Counted from the first letter of the stretch, positions 33,180 to 48,111 are shown. The stretch: DNA of 64,000 nt from Limanda limanda (GCF_963576545.1 NC_083639.1:21050118-21114117), one strand, 5' to 3'. Numbers and translations are program-made. The notes: generated from the sequence alone by a model not told the origin.

Positions 33180-36100
33180 TTGAAACATCGGTCAAACAAT
33201 GAAATAGTGCGTTCAATGTGTGTATACAAACAAGACAGACACACAGGTATGCAAGCAACAGTAATTGTTCCATCTGTTCTTACAGTTTCTGAGTTTATAC
33301 GATAAATACTCAAGTTATCTGCCCAGAGGTGGGCTTTCTCCCATTCTTGACCCAGGTATAGAATTTGTTTACATTTTTTCTCTGGTGCCCACTGTAATGC
33401 CATGCTGTCATAGGACTGAAGTGTATTTCCCAAACACAGTGGTAAAATTCGGTGTGACAACAGTTTCCTTCAAACAGTTCTACTGCATCTGCTGCCTTGT
33501 GAGATCAGTGCCTCATGTTCCAGCATGTGCATGCAGGAGCTGTGCAGCCGACAGCACTCTGCTGCTCTTCACTTCTCATTCAGCCTGTTACGTCTGCTAT
33601 AGAAGCACCGACTGGATTTGGGAGGACACAAAACGCAGAGACATCATCAAACCTTCCCTTCTCAGCAAACAGGCTGCGAGGTGCCAGCAGCTTGTTCATG
33701 ATCTGTTTTCTTCCCACACTTCTGTGTTCAAAGTAAACGTCTTCACAGGAGCTCCAGAGATGCCTGCAGACGTGCTGCAGGCCCATTTAAAATCGGTGGC
33801 GTAAAGACTGTGACTAGTCTCAGTCTGAGAACGCCCTCTCACAGGTGAATCCTGACTACCACCCAGTGGCTTAACTACAACATCACATTCCTTGGTGAAG
33901 TGCCATCATCAAATTCCTACAATAGATTGCATGCTGCGTTATAGCATCAGTCAGACCTTGAAAACAAGTCTGAAATGGTTTACATGAAATGGTCATTAAG
34001 TCGTTTAATCTGAGTTTAAATAAAATGTTATAACATTTTAAAAAACTGTTGTTTACTTTCTTCTGTCATATCCAGGAATATGTTATTTTAATAATCTCTT
34101 ACAAAATATAAATATTCTTATCCTTCTTCAAATATTCTGAATATTAGTAATATTCTAAACTTAAAGGGAATATCAGACATGTTGGAAAATAAGTCTATTG
34201 TTCTCTTACCTGAATGACTTCTTAGCTTGCACCACTTATAGCTCAGCAAATAAACCTGGCTGGCTACTGCTGATGCTACAGATGTCAAAAATCTTCTCAT
34301 GTTACTCTCAGAAAGCAGTTAAGTATATTTCCTGTAGTGTTCTGTTGTACTTTGTTGTTCTTATGAGAAGATTAAATGTTCTCCTGATGAGGTTGTTTTT
34401 TTTCGACACACAAGAGATCATTTTAATTCTATTGAACCTCTTATTTATGTTGGATTGCTGTTTATTCTAGAACAGAATCCCTGATGTTAATAACTATGCA
34501 TATACAATTTATCACTGGACTGTTTATGTAGACAAAGCCTTTTGAACTGACCTCATGTGGAGGCTGAAAATCCAAAATTAACTTTTATATAAGAGTTGTT
34601 TTGATAGAACACTGTGGTGTGACCACCAAACCCACATTGCTTATCGTTATTATTTTTTCACATTAATCCCACACAACGCCTGGAGCTGAACACCATTGAA
34701 TACATTTGATGCAACAATGTGGGAGATTCAGAAACAAAGCACCCAACATGTTCAGCAGCTCAAGGTCAATTCACAGACTGTTGCTGCTTGAAGTGGCTCT
34801 GTCAACTCCTCTTCCTAGAAAAGCATTGAGTGTGTAATTTGTGCTGCTAATAGAGTCACTGGCTGCCTGTTGACCTCCATCAAGGACCTGACCGGCACTG
34901 GAGCAGTGGAGCACATCACTGCTGACCCTGCATCCTCAGATAAGCACTCCATATAAATGGTCCCGTGGCTCCGCAGGTCAGAACTCTGCCAATCATTACC
35001 GACTCTGTTTACATCTTGATTTTTATACAGATTCAACAGGCTTTCCGAATTTGTTTCCGGTAGGTAAAAATGAATTAGTAAATTTGAGTTTTAAATGTAT
35101 CTCAATTCTGATGAAGGTTCCATTTTAAAATTGATTTTAAGGCAACAATCCTCATTTGTTTGAGGAGAGTTTGTGTAGTCATTTAGCATTGTTGCCTCTC
35201 GGATTTTTTTTCAGGGGGGGGCGGGCTGGCCAACACCTGCACACACATTACTCTGCGCCTTTCTACGCCTGCACCTCTGCTCTTTTCTAATCATCACACT
35301 TATAAATGATCTTTATAAAAAACCTGCTGAATTCATTTTTATGTTCCTGGATAAACGGGGCGTCGCTTCTTCTGCAACCATGAAGTTAAAACACTGACTT
35401 GCTTTGTAATCTGCAGGAAGAACTTCCCTCCTGTCTTCCCGTTCTTGTTACTCTTCACACAAACAAAACGATCACATAATTTAGTTATTAATCGATGGCG
35501 TTGGATCATGAATAGTGTTTATTGTTAACGTGTAAAGTGATCAGCAGGGGAGTGTGGAGGGAGGAGATGGGTTATACGGCACAGTACAATCATACCAGGC
35601 TGCCATTGCAAAAAAAAACGACTATTCTCATAAACTTGTTAACATCGGAATGTTGGTATCTGTAAATATGTCTAATGTGACATGCACTGATAATGTATGT
35701 TGAAATGACATTCCTCACTTGGAGTGATAACAGGATTCCTCACAAATTACATTCAAGTGCATGTATTCTGTAATCTGTACTGAAATACATTTTACCATAG
35801 CTACCTGGGGACTCCAACACTTGACTTTTCTTAATTTAGAAATTATCACTTTCAACAGTTAATTAAACAAGACCAAAAAGAAAAACATGAGAATTGAAAT
35901 GGTAAAATGGTTGGTTTTGTATTTATATAGCGCTTAAGGTTTGTGTTCACATGCTAATCCTTCTCAATGCTAATACCGCTTAAAATGAAAATAGCACCAA
36001 AAGGCCCTCTATTCCCACAGCATACAATGGTTGAAAGAGACACACATTACAGTAGTGTAAATCTGCAATGCTTTACACATGTTTGGCTAGTCCACAATTT

Positions 36101-36245
36101 CCTAAAGTAGATTAAATTGCTTTTTGACAGGTAAAGCAATGCTATAAGCATTTTGGCTCAGTAAGTCTCCTTAGATAGGCAATTTGACGAGCAAGTCCAC
36201 AACTTAACTAGGTACCACACATCAAATACGTTTGTTTTATATAAA
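33180..36245. other. Non-coding DNA
   Basis: A 179-codon plus-strand frame at 33265-33804 has no recognisable domain and low-complexity stretches. A nested inverted repeat GGCAACAAT/ATTGTTGCC spans about 35141-35193. A short block near 35915-35935 (TATTTATATAGCGCTT) looks like a LINE/SINE tail fragment. Confidence 0.45.
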
Positions 36246-36249
36246 ATGT

Positions 36250-36668
36250 TATCCGACAGAAGGTTGAGGGAGGTATTGGCACGAGGGCCACCACTGGAGG
36301 GGACTGTTAGGGGCCATATATGCGGACTACCACATTTGGACAAACTGTTGGCAGTTAAGGGGAGTAACTATTGGAATGACCTACTAGTTGCAATAAGATC
36401 CATCATAAACGATGGCTTAAGGCAAACCTGAACTGGGATCACCTTTGATTGGATACATTGCAGGCTGTATTTTCTACTCTTTTACTTGTGTGGTGTTTAC
36501 ATTTGGTTCTGTAAATTGTTGCTTGTGTTGTTTTTGTTTGTTACCTGTCCAGGGACTACAGATGTAAATAAGCATTCTTGCTATAATCTGGTACATTTAC
36601 ATGTTGTTTTCTACACTGGTGTTCATTTACATGCTCTGTCCCTATCAAATAATTTAACTAATTTTAAG
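36250..36668 (+). mobile_element. 3' end of a non-LTR retrotransposon, tentative
   Basis: AGGGACTACAGATGTAAATAAGCA, GCTATAATCTGGTACATTTACATG, ACTGGTGTTCATT and CTGTCCCTATCAAATAA follow the typical 3' end of a fish LINE. Upstream sequence 36250-36435 would be its degraded coding end. Confidence 0.45.
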
Positions 36669-36669
36669 A

Positions 36670-38228
36670 TTCTGAATTTTACATATTTAAACATATTTCT
36701 CTTACCACGTATTTGAATTGTAGCTGTTAGTAATACAGTTACAGGTATTTTGTATTTGAATCCATCAAACATCACTGAGCTAGAGTATTTTTCATGTGAA
36801 GAATGGGCAAAGATTCTGATCGAGAGGTGTAAGAAGCTTGTCCGCACTAACCGAAAATGTTTGTTAGAAGTTATAAAAGCTAAAGGATGCGCAATAAAGT
36901 ACTGAAGCTGGGGGTTGAATAATAATGCACATGCAAATGTGTTAAAATAGTTTAAATTTGATTAGAACAAGTTAAGTCAACTTCTGTTGTCAAAATAACT
37001 CATAAGTATCAATAAATATGTTTTGTTGTTTAATGAGTTTTGTTGTCTTTATTGTCATTATCTTTCATCCACATCACTATAATGTCTTCTGAGGTAAGGG
37101 GGTTGAATATTTCTGATTGCAACTGTATATCTAATTCCCCTCTTACAATGTATGCTAACCTGAAGTTGAATTCCTCAAGAAATAAAGAACATTCTTGAGT
37201 GACAGCCCATTAAGTATTCAACGCTCTTTTGGTAGATGCAATCACTTGCATCACTTTTTTTTTCAGCGACACCTGTTTATGATTCCCCCCTCCACACTTT
37301 TCCTCTACACTGACTGCACTCGCCTGCAAGGGGACAAGTGCAGACAAGTGTGGATGAGTGGAGAGGTGGCAGGAGCTGAGAGTGGAAAAGTAAAAAAAAA
37401 AGGAGGAGGTTAACTACTATATAGATGCAGGGATGCTGGAGCTTTAAACCCATGCAAAAATAGACTTGGCATCACACATCAAGCACTAACACACACATAC
37501 ACACTCTGGTGAGTATACGAGATGAGAGATGTTATGGGAAAAGGAATTAGCGGTGACTCAGAAGGTGATTAGAAAAGCAAACATTTCATTTGTTGAAAGC
37601 TGCAGACGTTTGTCTCCATTTCCCACGACTTGTGTTGTAATTGCCTTCTATTCCATAAAGCCTGTGTGGCACCATAGATAGAATGCATTTACGCATACTG
37701 TTTTCAAACTGGTGCTACATCATTGTATTCATTATTCTGGCATAGATGTGAACTGAAAGATTGATTTTGAGGAACAGTAGAATAAAAATGGCCCTGACTC
37801 TCCTCACTGAGGACCTGACAATGAGGTTCAACCTGCAAACTCGCAGAGGACTGCCTGAGAGAAGTCTTCACTAGGAATATCCATGATCCATTCTTAAAAG
37901 AAAGACGATTTCTAGAAAATCCTTGAAATGTATGAAAATAACTTTTTATCTTCTAAAACATTAAATGAATCGATGAATTTTGGAATTTGAGTGTGATGAC
38001 TCTTTTTTTCAGCGTTCCGAAAAGCAAGATGAAAATGATTGAAATCCCATGGTGCCTTCTCTTATACCAACAGGGCGTAATTAATGCCACCCTCTTAAAC
38101 AAATGTGTAATTTGTTCTGTTCAAATAGGAAGAGCAATATGCACTTGCTCTGTAACTCTTTCACTTCCAGATGTAAAAGAATAGGCTGACTGCAGTTCAC
38201 TGAGGGAGCAGGTCACAAACTCTCGACT
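36670..38228. other. Unannotated DNA
   Basis: No recognisable gene or repeat was found. Confidence 0.5.
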
Positions 38229-38770
38229 TTTTAAAACGACACTATGCAACTGTTTCTTTACTTAAAACGGCAGCTTTGAAATGAGAGTGATGGTTCACTG
38301 ACTTGGAAAAGGGAGAATGTTTCCTCTATCATTCCCAGTCTTCCCCCTGAATGTCTGATCTTTCTCTGTGGAACTTTGGTGAGCGGATATGATCTCCCGT
38401 GAGAAGTGTGGAGCAGACTGTTGCAGCTTCAACTTTCAGAATCAGCTCCAGCGAGTTCAAGAGTGATGCTGAACTGTAGATAATTATTAAAAATCTGAGT
38501 TTATCTCCATTATTCAGCCAGGACAGTTCTAAACAGATTGTGGTATATTTGCACAGTGGCAGTTCCTCTGGTTCAGGAAGCCGGGGATCATGGGTAATAT
38601 CCATGATTTAGTTGTGTTCCAGTTTAATCACCATAGCTCCACTCAAGGAATTGTTGTTTTTTTTCTACATGAAAATCCCGAGATTGACGCAGAGCCCCAC
38701 AGAATGAATCATCACATTTGGCAGCAGAGGGCGATGTTACTCTGTAAAAGTTACATAGTGTTGCTTTAAA
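38229..38770. mobile_element. MITE with ACACTATG inverted ends
   Basis: The left end TTTTAAAACGACACTATGCAACT is mirrored by the right end AGTTACATAGTGTTGCTTTAAA. Both ends are flanked by TTTAAA-like bases. It is about 540 bp long with no coding capacity and resembles a widespread fish MITE. Confidence 0.68.
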
Positions 38771-39785
38771 GCATGTTCACATTTTAACAACAAGAAATAC
38801 TGTGTCCTCAAGCACAAAATCACAGGTTTTCTTCAAGAGAAAACATGGAAAAGCCAGATATCTTACACAGGGCAACAAATAACAGCTTTTCACTTTTAAT
38901 TAAACTGCTGACTATTTTCTACATTACATATCTGGTCTTTAAAAAGTCCCACTTTTGTTATTGGCATATTTATTTTTCAGGAAGACAATTGATGGTTACA
39001 TGTGTTGTTTTTGACACGACACACATTCCTTTCAATGGTTTAACACACTTTTTCACCCACAGGTGCCAGTAACACGCAGCACTGCGCCAACAGAAGGGAA
39101 GATGAAGACTGCCAGCCAGCACACATGGATGGAACAAAATGGGTTTTGCTGCTCGGATGGCTCAGATCCATTTAAAGACAGTAGGTTTTGTTTTGATTAT
39201 TTATTTTGATTATTTTATGGCCATTCTCGTCATGACAACAGGACTATATTTATTTTCTCTGCCTCCCTCACAACACTCTGACTTCATCCCCCTCTATAAC
39301 TCCCTCACCCTCAAGGTAAATCTGCCTCCTGCCCAGTGTTTATTTCAATCAGTGCTACCTCCCACCATCAAGCTGCAGCAGACACCTGTCCATGAAGGCC
39401 CCGAGTCAAAAGTAGCCCGCCAGAGAACTCCTGCTCCCACCAGTGGATGCTTGGTAATTAGTGCGAGCTCGTCTAATTAATTTCAGATTTCCTGGACGGG
39501 TTAAAGCCCTGAAGAAAGCACACAGTCTGTTTCTGCTGTACACAAACACTCCAGCCTTCTGTCTGAAGCTGCTCTACATAAATACTCTGCAGTGACAAAA
39601 GAAAATGAAACAGAGGGTGCAAATTATTTTCATCACCATTCTTGTGAACTGAACTTGTAAAGAAGTTACATAACAGTACATACAAATCCTATGTTTGCAG
39701 TGAGTACTCATCTTTAAAGGAGAATATGCCTTTTGACACTGAAGTGCTCAGCCTGTAGGTTACCTGTTAGTTTAATCAGCTGGGT
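38771..39785. other. Unannotated DNA
   Basis: A 113-codon plus frame (39139-39480) shows no recognisable domain. Confidence 0.45.
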
Positions 39786-40101
39786 TGGCCGTGGTCTTTC
39801 TGTGTGGAGTTTGCATCTTCTCCCAGTGTCTGCAGATTTCGGTCAGGTAAAAGGTCAGTTTTGTAAGATTTAGGTGAAAGGGATCAGTAGAAATAAAATA
39901 TAAAATAATCCTAGTAGTGTTTTTCTTTCCCCTAAAACGGGCCCTTTATGTTTAAATACTTTATTTCTACATCATGAGCGGCTCCTCTCTATGGAGGGTA
40001 GGGGCAGGATGTACCCCACCTCCCATCAGCTTTGATTGGTCCAAACATCCCCTGCAACTCTCAATAGATTAACGGTATAGATAATGGATGGATGGATGGA
40101 T
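39786..40101 (+). repeat. Decayed dispersed fish repeat ending in (GGAT)n
   Basis: TTTCTGTGTGGAGTTTGCAT, CTTCTCCCAGTG, then GCAACTCTCAATAGATTAACGG, TATAGATAATGGATGGATGG follow the order of a very common fish repeat. 15835-15955 is a reverse-oriented fragment of the same family. Confidence 0.62.
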
Positions 40102-40465
40102 GAAAAGATAAGTTTGATCCTCTCCAACGAAACAAAGTAAAATGCATTTGTTACAGTAGCTAAGCTAGAAGAAATTTTGCAGTTCCTTGGTGAAGCAAAA
40201 GGCTGTGAAGTTGAAGTTAGAGTTTTCATTGCTTGGTGTACATGAGTTCAGGCCACTAGATGTATAGTGTTGTGCACCTTTCAGGTCACAAGTGGGCAGG
40301 CCTCATTTACACGATACTACTGTAGATATCGTTGAATAGAATTAAAGCAACGTGCTTTATTATCCTCACCCACATTAAATGCATACCTAGATCATTCATA
40401 GTGACTCACACTTAACACAGCGATCATGACCAATGTATATGTTAGCAGCTTTCCAAAGACCTCAA

Positions 40466-40545
40466 TATATAAAGTGCCTTGAGATAATGGATAGTAGGAT
40501 TTGGTGCCATACAAATACAATTGAATTGAAATTGTTTTTTTAAAC
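40466..40545 (+). repeat. LINE-type 3' tail fragment
   Basis: AAAGTGCCTTGAGATAATGG, TTTGGTGCCATACAAATA, CAATTGAATTGAA is the typical tail of an L2-like fish LINE. Confidence 0.55.
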
Positions 40546-40547
40546 AC

Positions 40548-40770
40548 AAAAGTGATTGGTCGATGAACTTGCCATCTCACTAACTGCCTGTCTGCACACA
40601 CCTTGCCGTGGCTGTGACTGCGCATGACCAATAGCCAGAAGCAAGTCATGGAAAAGTCTGCTTCTGGCAGTTGTAAGGCACTGCGTGTTCATGTGCGTAG
40701 CTTTGGCGAGAAGGCTGTTGAGAGGGGTGGGATGTATCAGTTGCATATTTTCAGCGTATCCTGCTCTTGT
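40548..40770. repeat. Unclassified dispersed repeat, copy 1
   Basis: Shares ordered blocks with 52617-52800: ATTGG...CTAACTG...CTGCCTG, then GTCTGCTTCTGGCAGTT, GTTCATGTG, GAGAGGGGTGGG, and TATCAG. The family name is unknown. Confidence 0.45.
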
Positions 40771-41554
40771 TAGCTATTCCAGGATTACCAACCCTAGGCC
40801 TAATGCCAGTAATCTCTTAAATTAAATCTGTTTATTGTTTTTGGTATTGTTGGATATCATGACTGTAGCTGTTTCTAGGTCCTACTAACATAACATAGCT
40901 GCCCTTCAACATCATGTATGGTCATTTTTAACAGATCCAAAGAGTAGTGTGTCTTAATAACTGATTATTATGTGCACGACTTGTGCTTTCTGACTCAGAG
41001 AGGGGGTACGATCTTTATTTAACTCACTTCACTCTCATAACAGAAGCTGTACTTAGGATGAAACTCATCCTACCTCATTGTCCCTCTGTGTCTCTGGTTG
41101 ACTGCTCTACCAGCATCCACCTGCTCGTCTGTCTGCTTCCTCCCAACAAGATGTCTGCTCTTTTTTACTTTGTTAAGTCTGTGGGTGCGGTTAGCCCTTC
41201 AAGGTTCAGTGTTTGGATGATTTTTCTCAGAGGTGTGGTTCAAGCCTTTTGACTTCAGATCTGTTTTCTGCGGTGTCCAGTTCTGCTCTCGATCAAGATG
41301 ATACAATCAAGACTCAGACGTTAAGAGCTGGATCATCCCTTTATTCTAGCCAGATAGCGTCTTTTCCAGCCTGTTGGCTGCTTTGTTTGTCTGACTTATT
41401 GTTTAGAACTATATTCTGTGAAACTATTGTTGTGATTGAATGGTATTTGGAAAACTTTACCTGGGAACTTGACAGGTATTTTCGTTTAATGACTGATTTC
41501 GAAAATCTTAGAAGAAATACCCTTCTGTATTTAAGCACTATATGAGCAGGGTTT

Positions 41555-41815
41555 CTATTTGGTTGTTTTGTTGTTTGTGTTTTTTAGGGAGATCTCTGAG
41601 GGCAGCAGGGAGAAGAGCAAGTTTGGCTGTCTGAGGATCTTCTCAGCCCTTGACCTGCATCGTCTGTTATGAATGTCTTGCAGGTTGGAGAGGGTCGTTC
41701 TGATAGCGCGCTCGGCTGAACGGATGACTACCCTTTCCAGGGCCAAGAAGTCCTGCTTAGTGCAGCTGCCCGTCCAGGTGGTGTTGCCTCACTTGGGGTC
41801 AGAATATACTTTCTT
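41555..41815 (-). mobile_element. Non-LTR retrotransposon ORF2 C-terminal fragment
   Basis: On the minus strand the frame gives ALERVVIRSAERAIRTTLSN and LQDIHNRRCRSRAEKILRQP, LLFSLLPS. This matches the block downstream of the reverse transcriptase in fish LINEs. It is too short to classify and has no flanking intact domains. Confidence 0.62.
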
Positions 41816-44800
41816 TTAACTACGCTGATTAAAGATTGCGGTTTCGCATATCCTGCAGTTTGGTGCATTGGTTGGGCACGTCCTCAAAAATTAACATGCA
41901 AGATGCAAAACCCACTATAAGGGTCGGGGCAGTAGCGAGGAAGGGTCAGCCGCTATGTTATCAACGTCAGAAATGGCAGAGAGGTTTGGATACAAACTGT
42001 CTGAATTACCTACATTTTTTCATACAGAATCCATTTAAGTGTTATCTCTTGTTTGGTCATACTCCAAGAACGTATTATACTGCTAAGAAACCTTGTCAGT
42101 ATGTCCTTCAGCAATAACAAAAACAAAAACTGTTTGCTGCCTGCGTGGCTGTGAGATGCGCTTTCCTCTTTCCATCTGTCATTCTCTTTTTGCTCAAATC
42201 TCAGTCTGTCTGGATTTCACAGGGGCCGACACCACTGCTGTAAAACAGCTTGTTCAGTATCATCTGCTGACAAACTCAGTGTAATGCAAGTGTTGACACA
42301 TAATATAACCGTGTACAGCAGTGAATCCAAATCACAGCAGCTTCCTAATTCACCACCCTTTGTTCTTTCTTTCTTTGCAGCCATATGTCTGAACCTCGAT
42401 TCTCAACACTTGTTCTCCTTTCATCCCCGGGTCTCTAAAGCCAGGACTGCATTATTCATTATGAAAATGGACTTGGTACACACACACGCACACACAAATA
42501 AACACACACACAAACACACTCACAAATTGGTTCACTGCTCCTTTGAAGTTGAAGGAACAAGAACAAAATTTGACATAAATGGACATTGCATATCAATAGA
42601 ACCTTTATCACAACAGGTTATTTGACTGTGATGCCACTAATAACACTAAGAACCACTACAGGGAATCTAATTCCATGGTGCTGGAATTGTGCAAATGAGC
42701 CGTCCTTAATGAAAGTTGTCTTACCTGCACTGTTCCTGTCATGAAAAGTCCGAAAGTCTGCTGGCTTGACTCATAATAAAACAATTCCCCATCTGCATGC
42801 TGTTAGTATAAAAGCCCTGACATACGGTGTGGGAGTCAGTGTAATCCCACAAGCCATCAGCTCACTATATCATAGTTAAGAGTAATGTTAGTGATCGTAT
42901 GTAGCTATCGGATGCATATTTAAGACCCTTCTTATTTTCTTATATGAATCAGACAGTAACGTTATAAACTCAGCCACACAATGATTGATTTCTCAATGAA
43001 GGAATGAATGAATTAATGTATGTTAGTGACAGTTGTTATGTCAGCTTGAAAATTAGATTACAACATCACCCTCTAGCTGATATCATTGAGCCTCTCATTC
43101 ACAATAATATGCATTGTGCGTGTTAAAGTTGCCCATTAACAGAATACATGTCATACTAGCTAGGAGAGCTTGACATGTGGAGCAGCTGGACTAATATGAA
43201 AAATGCCAGAAATAGCTACCTTGTTCAACACTTTCTGTGGGTCAGTAAGTTGTCTCAAAAATATTCTGGTGTTCACACAGTTTCCAGTCTTTAGACATGA
43301 ATTTCCTCTGCACAGAAGCACAAGTGGCAAACAAGAGCAAAGAGAAAACTCCTATAGGGTAAGCTGGCCTACTGGATATTACCAGGGCTGATGTTGATTG
43401 CGGCACACACACACTGTAGGGAAACACAGCAGAAACTTGCTATCTCAGCAACATTAAAATTGAGCTATATAGTATCTTAAATCAGACTTGCATGGTAGCC
43501 AGTAACTGCTTAATTAACTGCTTAAATGCTCTTTATCTCAGATGAGGCTCTAAAGATGATAATCTACTAAATACAAAATCTGTCCCTTTGATCTGATTAT
43601 TTTAATGTGAGTTCAGCTATGCAGGGTGTTTTTGTTTAAATGGCAGTAATAAATACAGAGGATGAATGTACAACTGCTCAAGAAGTAGCCTGGACCTTTA
43701 CGGCTTTAATCTCACCACAGAAAAGTGCCCCTCTTACTGAAGATGTCTGTGTTCTGTGTATTGGAGTGGTGCAGCTGCTGAGAGAGAGAATGGAGGTCTC
43801 AGCAGGGCTGGAAGCCAGGAGGAGGTGTATTTATGCCCCTGCTGAGAGCAGAGCTATTCTGCAGCACTCCATCTCTCAGTCTGAAGGGGGAACTCCTCCA
43901 TCTGTTTCACTGCAGGCAAAATCTTGTTTGGCTGAATGAGACGACCCCAGTGATCCTGGCAGCATGAGAGCTTCATGTGATGGAGGGTAGCATGTGCGTC
44001 GGCCCCTGTGTGTGCTGTCTCTGTAGTCTCATAGAGACGGTTGTGTAATAGGTTCCACTGGAAAAAACCACATGTACACAAAGGACACGTACTGTGCCGA
44101 TACAGCAGCAAGGACGTGGGAATACCCTGTTCTTTGCTGTTAATTATTGAAAAGGCTTTTTCATTTATACTTCTCATCCTTCTGTGTATGTGTTTTATTG
44201 TGTTAGCAGTGGACAGAGTTTAAAGAAAATGGCTGGTGATAATCTATATTCTTCAAATCCTATGAAAAGACCAAACACATCAATAAATTGACTCTGCTAA
44301 GTGTCGTTGTTTAGCTAAAGCCTAAAATAGGTTATGCCTGTTTTTCAGATCTCGACTGTTGTTTATACACAAAACAACTGACTTGTGTTCAAGGTAATCT
44401 GTCCTGGGTGCCCAGGATTGTGGCCCAAATATTTTATCTTTAGCCCGGAATAATTCTCCACTTTAAAAAAATGCATGATTATGCGTCGTGACTAAACCTG
44501 AATCCTTTTGACTAAGGGGGGAAAATCTACAATCATCAAGATGTTCAAATAGCTAAATTCTCCATCACCGATGAGCTTTGCTGCTGCCTGTGTTGTGGAT
44601 GAGGAGAGACTGAGAGACAGAGGAATGGTGAACGGTTTTCGTTTTCACAAACTGAGATCACGTTAATCCATGTCAGTTACCGTGGTAATTTATCCTGATA
44701 ATCTAACAACCCTTTCTCCTCCTGCCGAGCTGAGGACACTGGCTCACATGACCCTTCATTTCATCAGTCAGTCTGATACTGATCATATCAGAGTAGTTTT

Positions 44801-45411
44801 AATTTGCACACATTTTAGAACAGAGTCCCTGTTGTATATTAGTTTGTGACCCATTAGCTTCACATTTAACTCACACCGTGGCTTCATCCTCTGCTGAAAA
44901 TATATCTATACATGAGACAGAGACTATGGACGTAAAGATTACTATTAGGTTGTCATTCAGTTCCCCTGCATTCAAACAGAACAATACTTTCCAAAGTTTC
45001 AGAAAGAATCCTTCCGATAGGCTTCAAGCTAACATGACTCTACCATCACTTCTGATTTTAAAAATAATCCTAACCCCCAGGAACGATTTATACACCATGT
45101 GAAGTTTAGAGGGTAAAACACTGCTCACCCCATGCAACCCTAACCTCAATATACAAGTAAATCTTTAAACCTCAAAAAGTCATCTGAAGTTGTGAGGTAC
45201 GACAGTTTATATCAAGTTTAGTTCATTTGTCTTTAAACACAGGTGATGTTACATTTATCACATTCCTGCCATTGTGAAGGAGAGAGAGAGAGGGAGAGAG
45301 AGAGAGAGCTCCATGTTTACTCCACAAATATGAAAACCGTCCCTTGGTGCCAACAGCTCCTAGGTCTTTTTTCTGTAATGCTGCATGCTACACTACATCC
45401 CTCTGTGTGTG

Positions 45412-45498
<87 letters not shown>

Positions 45499-48111
45499 GA
45501 GTGAGAGTCGCTGTATGTCTTTGTTAGTGCAGTTGTAGATGCATGTTCAGATGAGAGTTCAAATGAGCTATAACAACAGTTAAATTAATAATCATCAGCA
45601 TTAATCATACCCAATGCAAAATGCCACAGCTGTCATGGTGATATCACTCAACCAAGACACCTGAAAAACATCACTTGTATTGTTGGTGCAGAGCTGAGTA
45701 AAGACTGTGATAATACTTGTGACTTCAGTGTGAGGTTTCCTTATTCACAACTGGTCAGGGCTAATATTTAACTATTTGTAAATTCCGTGAGATCATCATC
45801 ACCAGAAGAGACAACAACGCATTTATGTGCACCAAACATATTTTTTGATAAATAGATATTTTTATTTTATGCTATTGGTAATTTCTAAACAACATTTCCT
45901 TCTAATTATATCATATGACATACCTGAAAAGACTCACACACCCTTTCTTTACCAGTATTATTGGTTTCCTCATCATACAGCTCTCTGCTGCACATTAATG
46001 CTAGAGGATAATCTGTACATGCGTAGATAGAGCACAGCTTAACTTTGCATTTTTGAGTCAGTAGAAAATCAATCCCTTTGTCAAATGTTTAAAATGGAAA
46101 TGCAAAAGTATTTTTACAGATTTCACTCAATTGGAGAAACAGAGGTAGAGTTTGCTATGCAACAAAATTGGTTGATAACTGTTAAAGTCATAAGCTGCCC
46201 TCAGTCTGGTTCTTTCCAGCTCCGGCTCACTTTCCAGTTGTGACTGTGATAACATTACCAGAGCATTCTATTTAAAGTTGGGCAATGACAGCTACATAAA
46301 TCATATGGCAGTCAACTGTCACAGGTTGTATTAAACAAAACATCTAAATTAATTAGATTTATCCAGATCCAGATGAAGAGTAAAATCTAGAGAGACACAG
46401 CTCTGTACTGAACGTTGAAAGTGGAACAGGTAACTTAGGTCAGATTTATAGTGATTAGCTATTTGTGCAGCTGTATTTATGATTGCCTCCCGGTCCGTCT
46501 GTGTAGTCCCTGTGTGTAGGTGTCTTTAAAAGGTTGTATGTACTAATGCTCAGCGTGGGAATTTTTGAAAGTTCAGCAGATAGAAAAAAAGGGTGACTAA
46601 AGCTTAGTCTGAGCTTTTACTGGTAACAGAGCAGACACTGAACTCATCTGAACTCATGCTGCATCATGTGTATTGTGTTTGGAAAGGCAGCTTTTACAAT
46701 GTTGGCAGATCCATTCCATCAATGTCTGTCTTAATTATTATCTACAGTATGTTCTTGATAGTGATTGGAATTGTTGATGATGTATTCCATAAAATGTTTT
46801 GTTGAAGATGAAGTGTAGAAGAGAATGAATAGTATAATTTTCAATAACCACAACTGCACAAACAACTAAATAAAAAAAACATATGTATACATATATTTAC
46901 CCTGTTGGACTGAATATTACTGAGCTACAAGACCTGATGAGTGTATAGCAGCTTTTTATTTGAATCAGTTCAGCCACATTCAAAAGAGCAAAGATGTTTC
47001 TAGAGTTATTAAAATACTAAATAATACATGGTTTACTAGGATCAGGTGATGATGAGTAATATTCATAATATCAAATACAAAACCTATAGGACTGAGCTAA
47101 ATTTTCTCTTCAGCATTTGAATGCAGCCGAGGCGTATGTCAATGTCATTAGTTTGCAGATATCAGGTCATAAACCAAATATATTTTGGAATGCATGAAAT
47201 GTCAGGGATCAAAGCTATTACAATTCATCCTCTGGAGACCATGAATTTGTGGGACACAGCTGTGGAGCTATTTTCACTGAACTACAAATGTTAACCACAT
47301 GGTGCCACTAGAGGAAAAGTCAGACGAACTCTTAAGTCTGTATAATTTTATTTTCTTTGTGAACCATTCATTTTGCAGCTGGAAATGTGAATACACTATC
47401 AACTAAAGCACAAAAACACCACAGCAGGGTATCTACAGCCTCATAGCTGAGTAAAGGCTTAGAACTGATCTATAGAGCATCAATAAAACAACCACTAACA
47501 TTTAACAGGATCATTAGTTAAAACAGCAGAGCTGGAAAGTCCTTCAATTGGACAGAATAAAATTAAAACTTCAGACGATGTTCACCTGATGTATATATAT
47601 GAATATAACTGATGCTGTCACTTTATGTACCACAGCTTTCTATTTGTTTACCATGATTATATATCACCTCTCTATTGTCACATTTCTGCCACAACACTCC
47701 GACTGTAAGAGCCTTGTCTGTCGTTTTAAAATTATTTTCCCAACTCAGTGCGAAAAACCCTGCCTTCAGTTGAGATCACATGTTGTCTGGTCTCAGAACT
47801 GTAAGGTTAACCTCACACAGTCTGTTGTACCTGGTGGAAGTGAGGGTTACACGGACAGGCCATACATTTTATACTAAGATATGGTATCATTGCAATTTAC
47901 AGTACATGCTATGAAACAAATTCACAGCATACTTTTTTTGAAGACACACAACTCCTTGTGTATTTCATACTTTCACTTTCAGTCTATTTGCTTATTAACG
48001 GTCAAATTGTTGTACCTAATTAGTGTTGATGGAATGACTAACAGGAACACTCATATCGCACCAGGTATAAATACACAGCTGATGGAGAAATGCTGCACAG
48101 CTAATTAAAGG

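Noticed and set aside
45243..45494. Frame ending in repeated VC
   Set aside because: Translation of the (GT)n tract.
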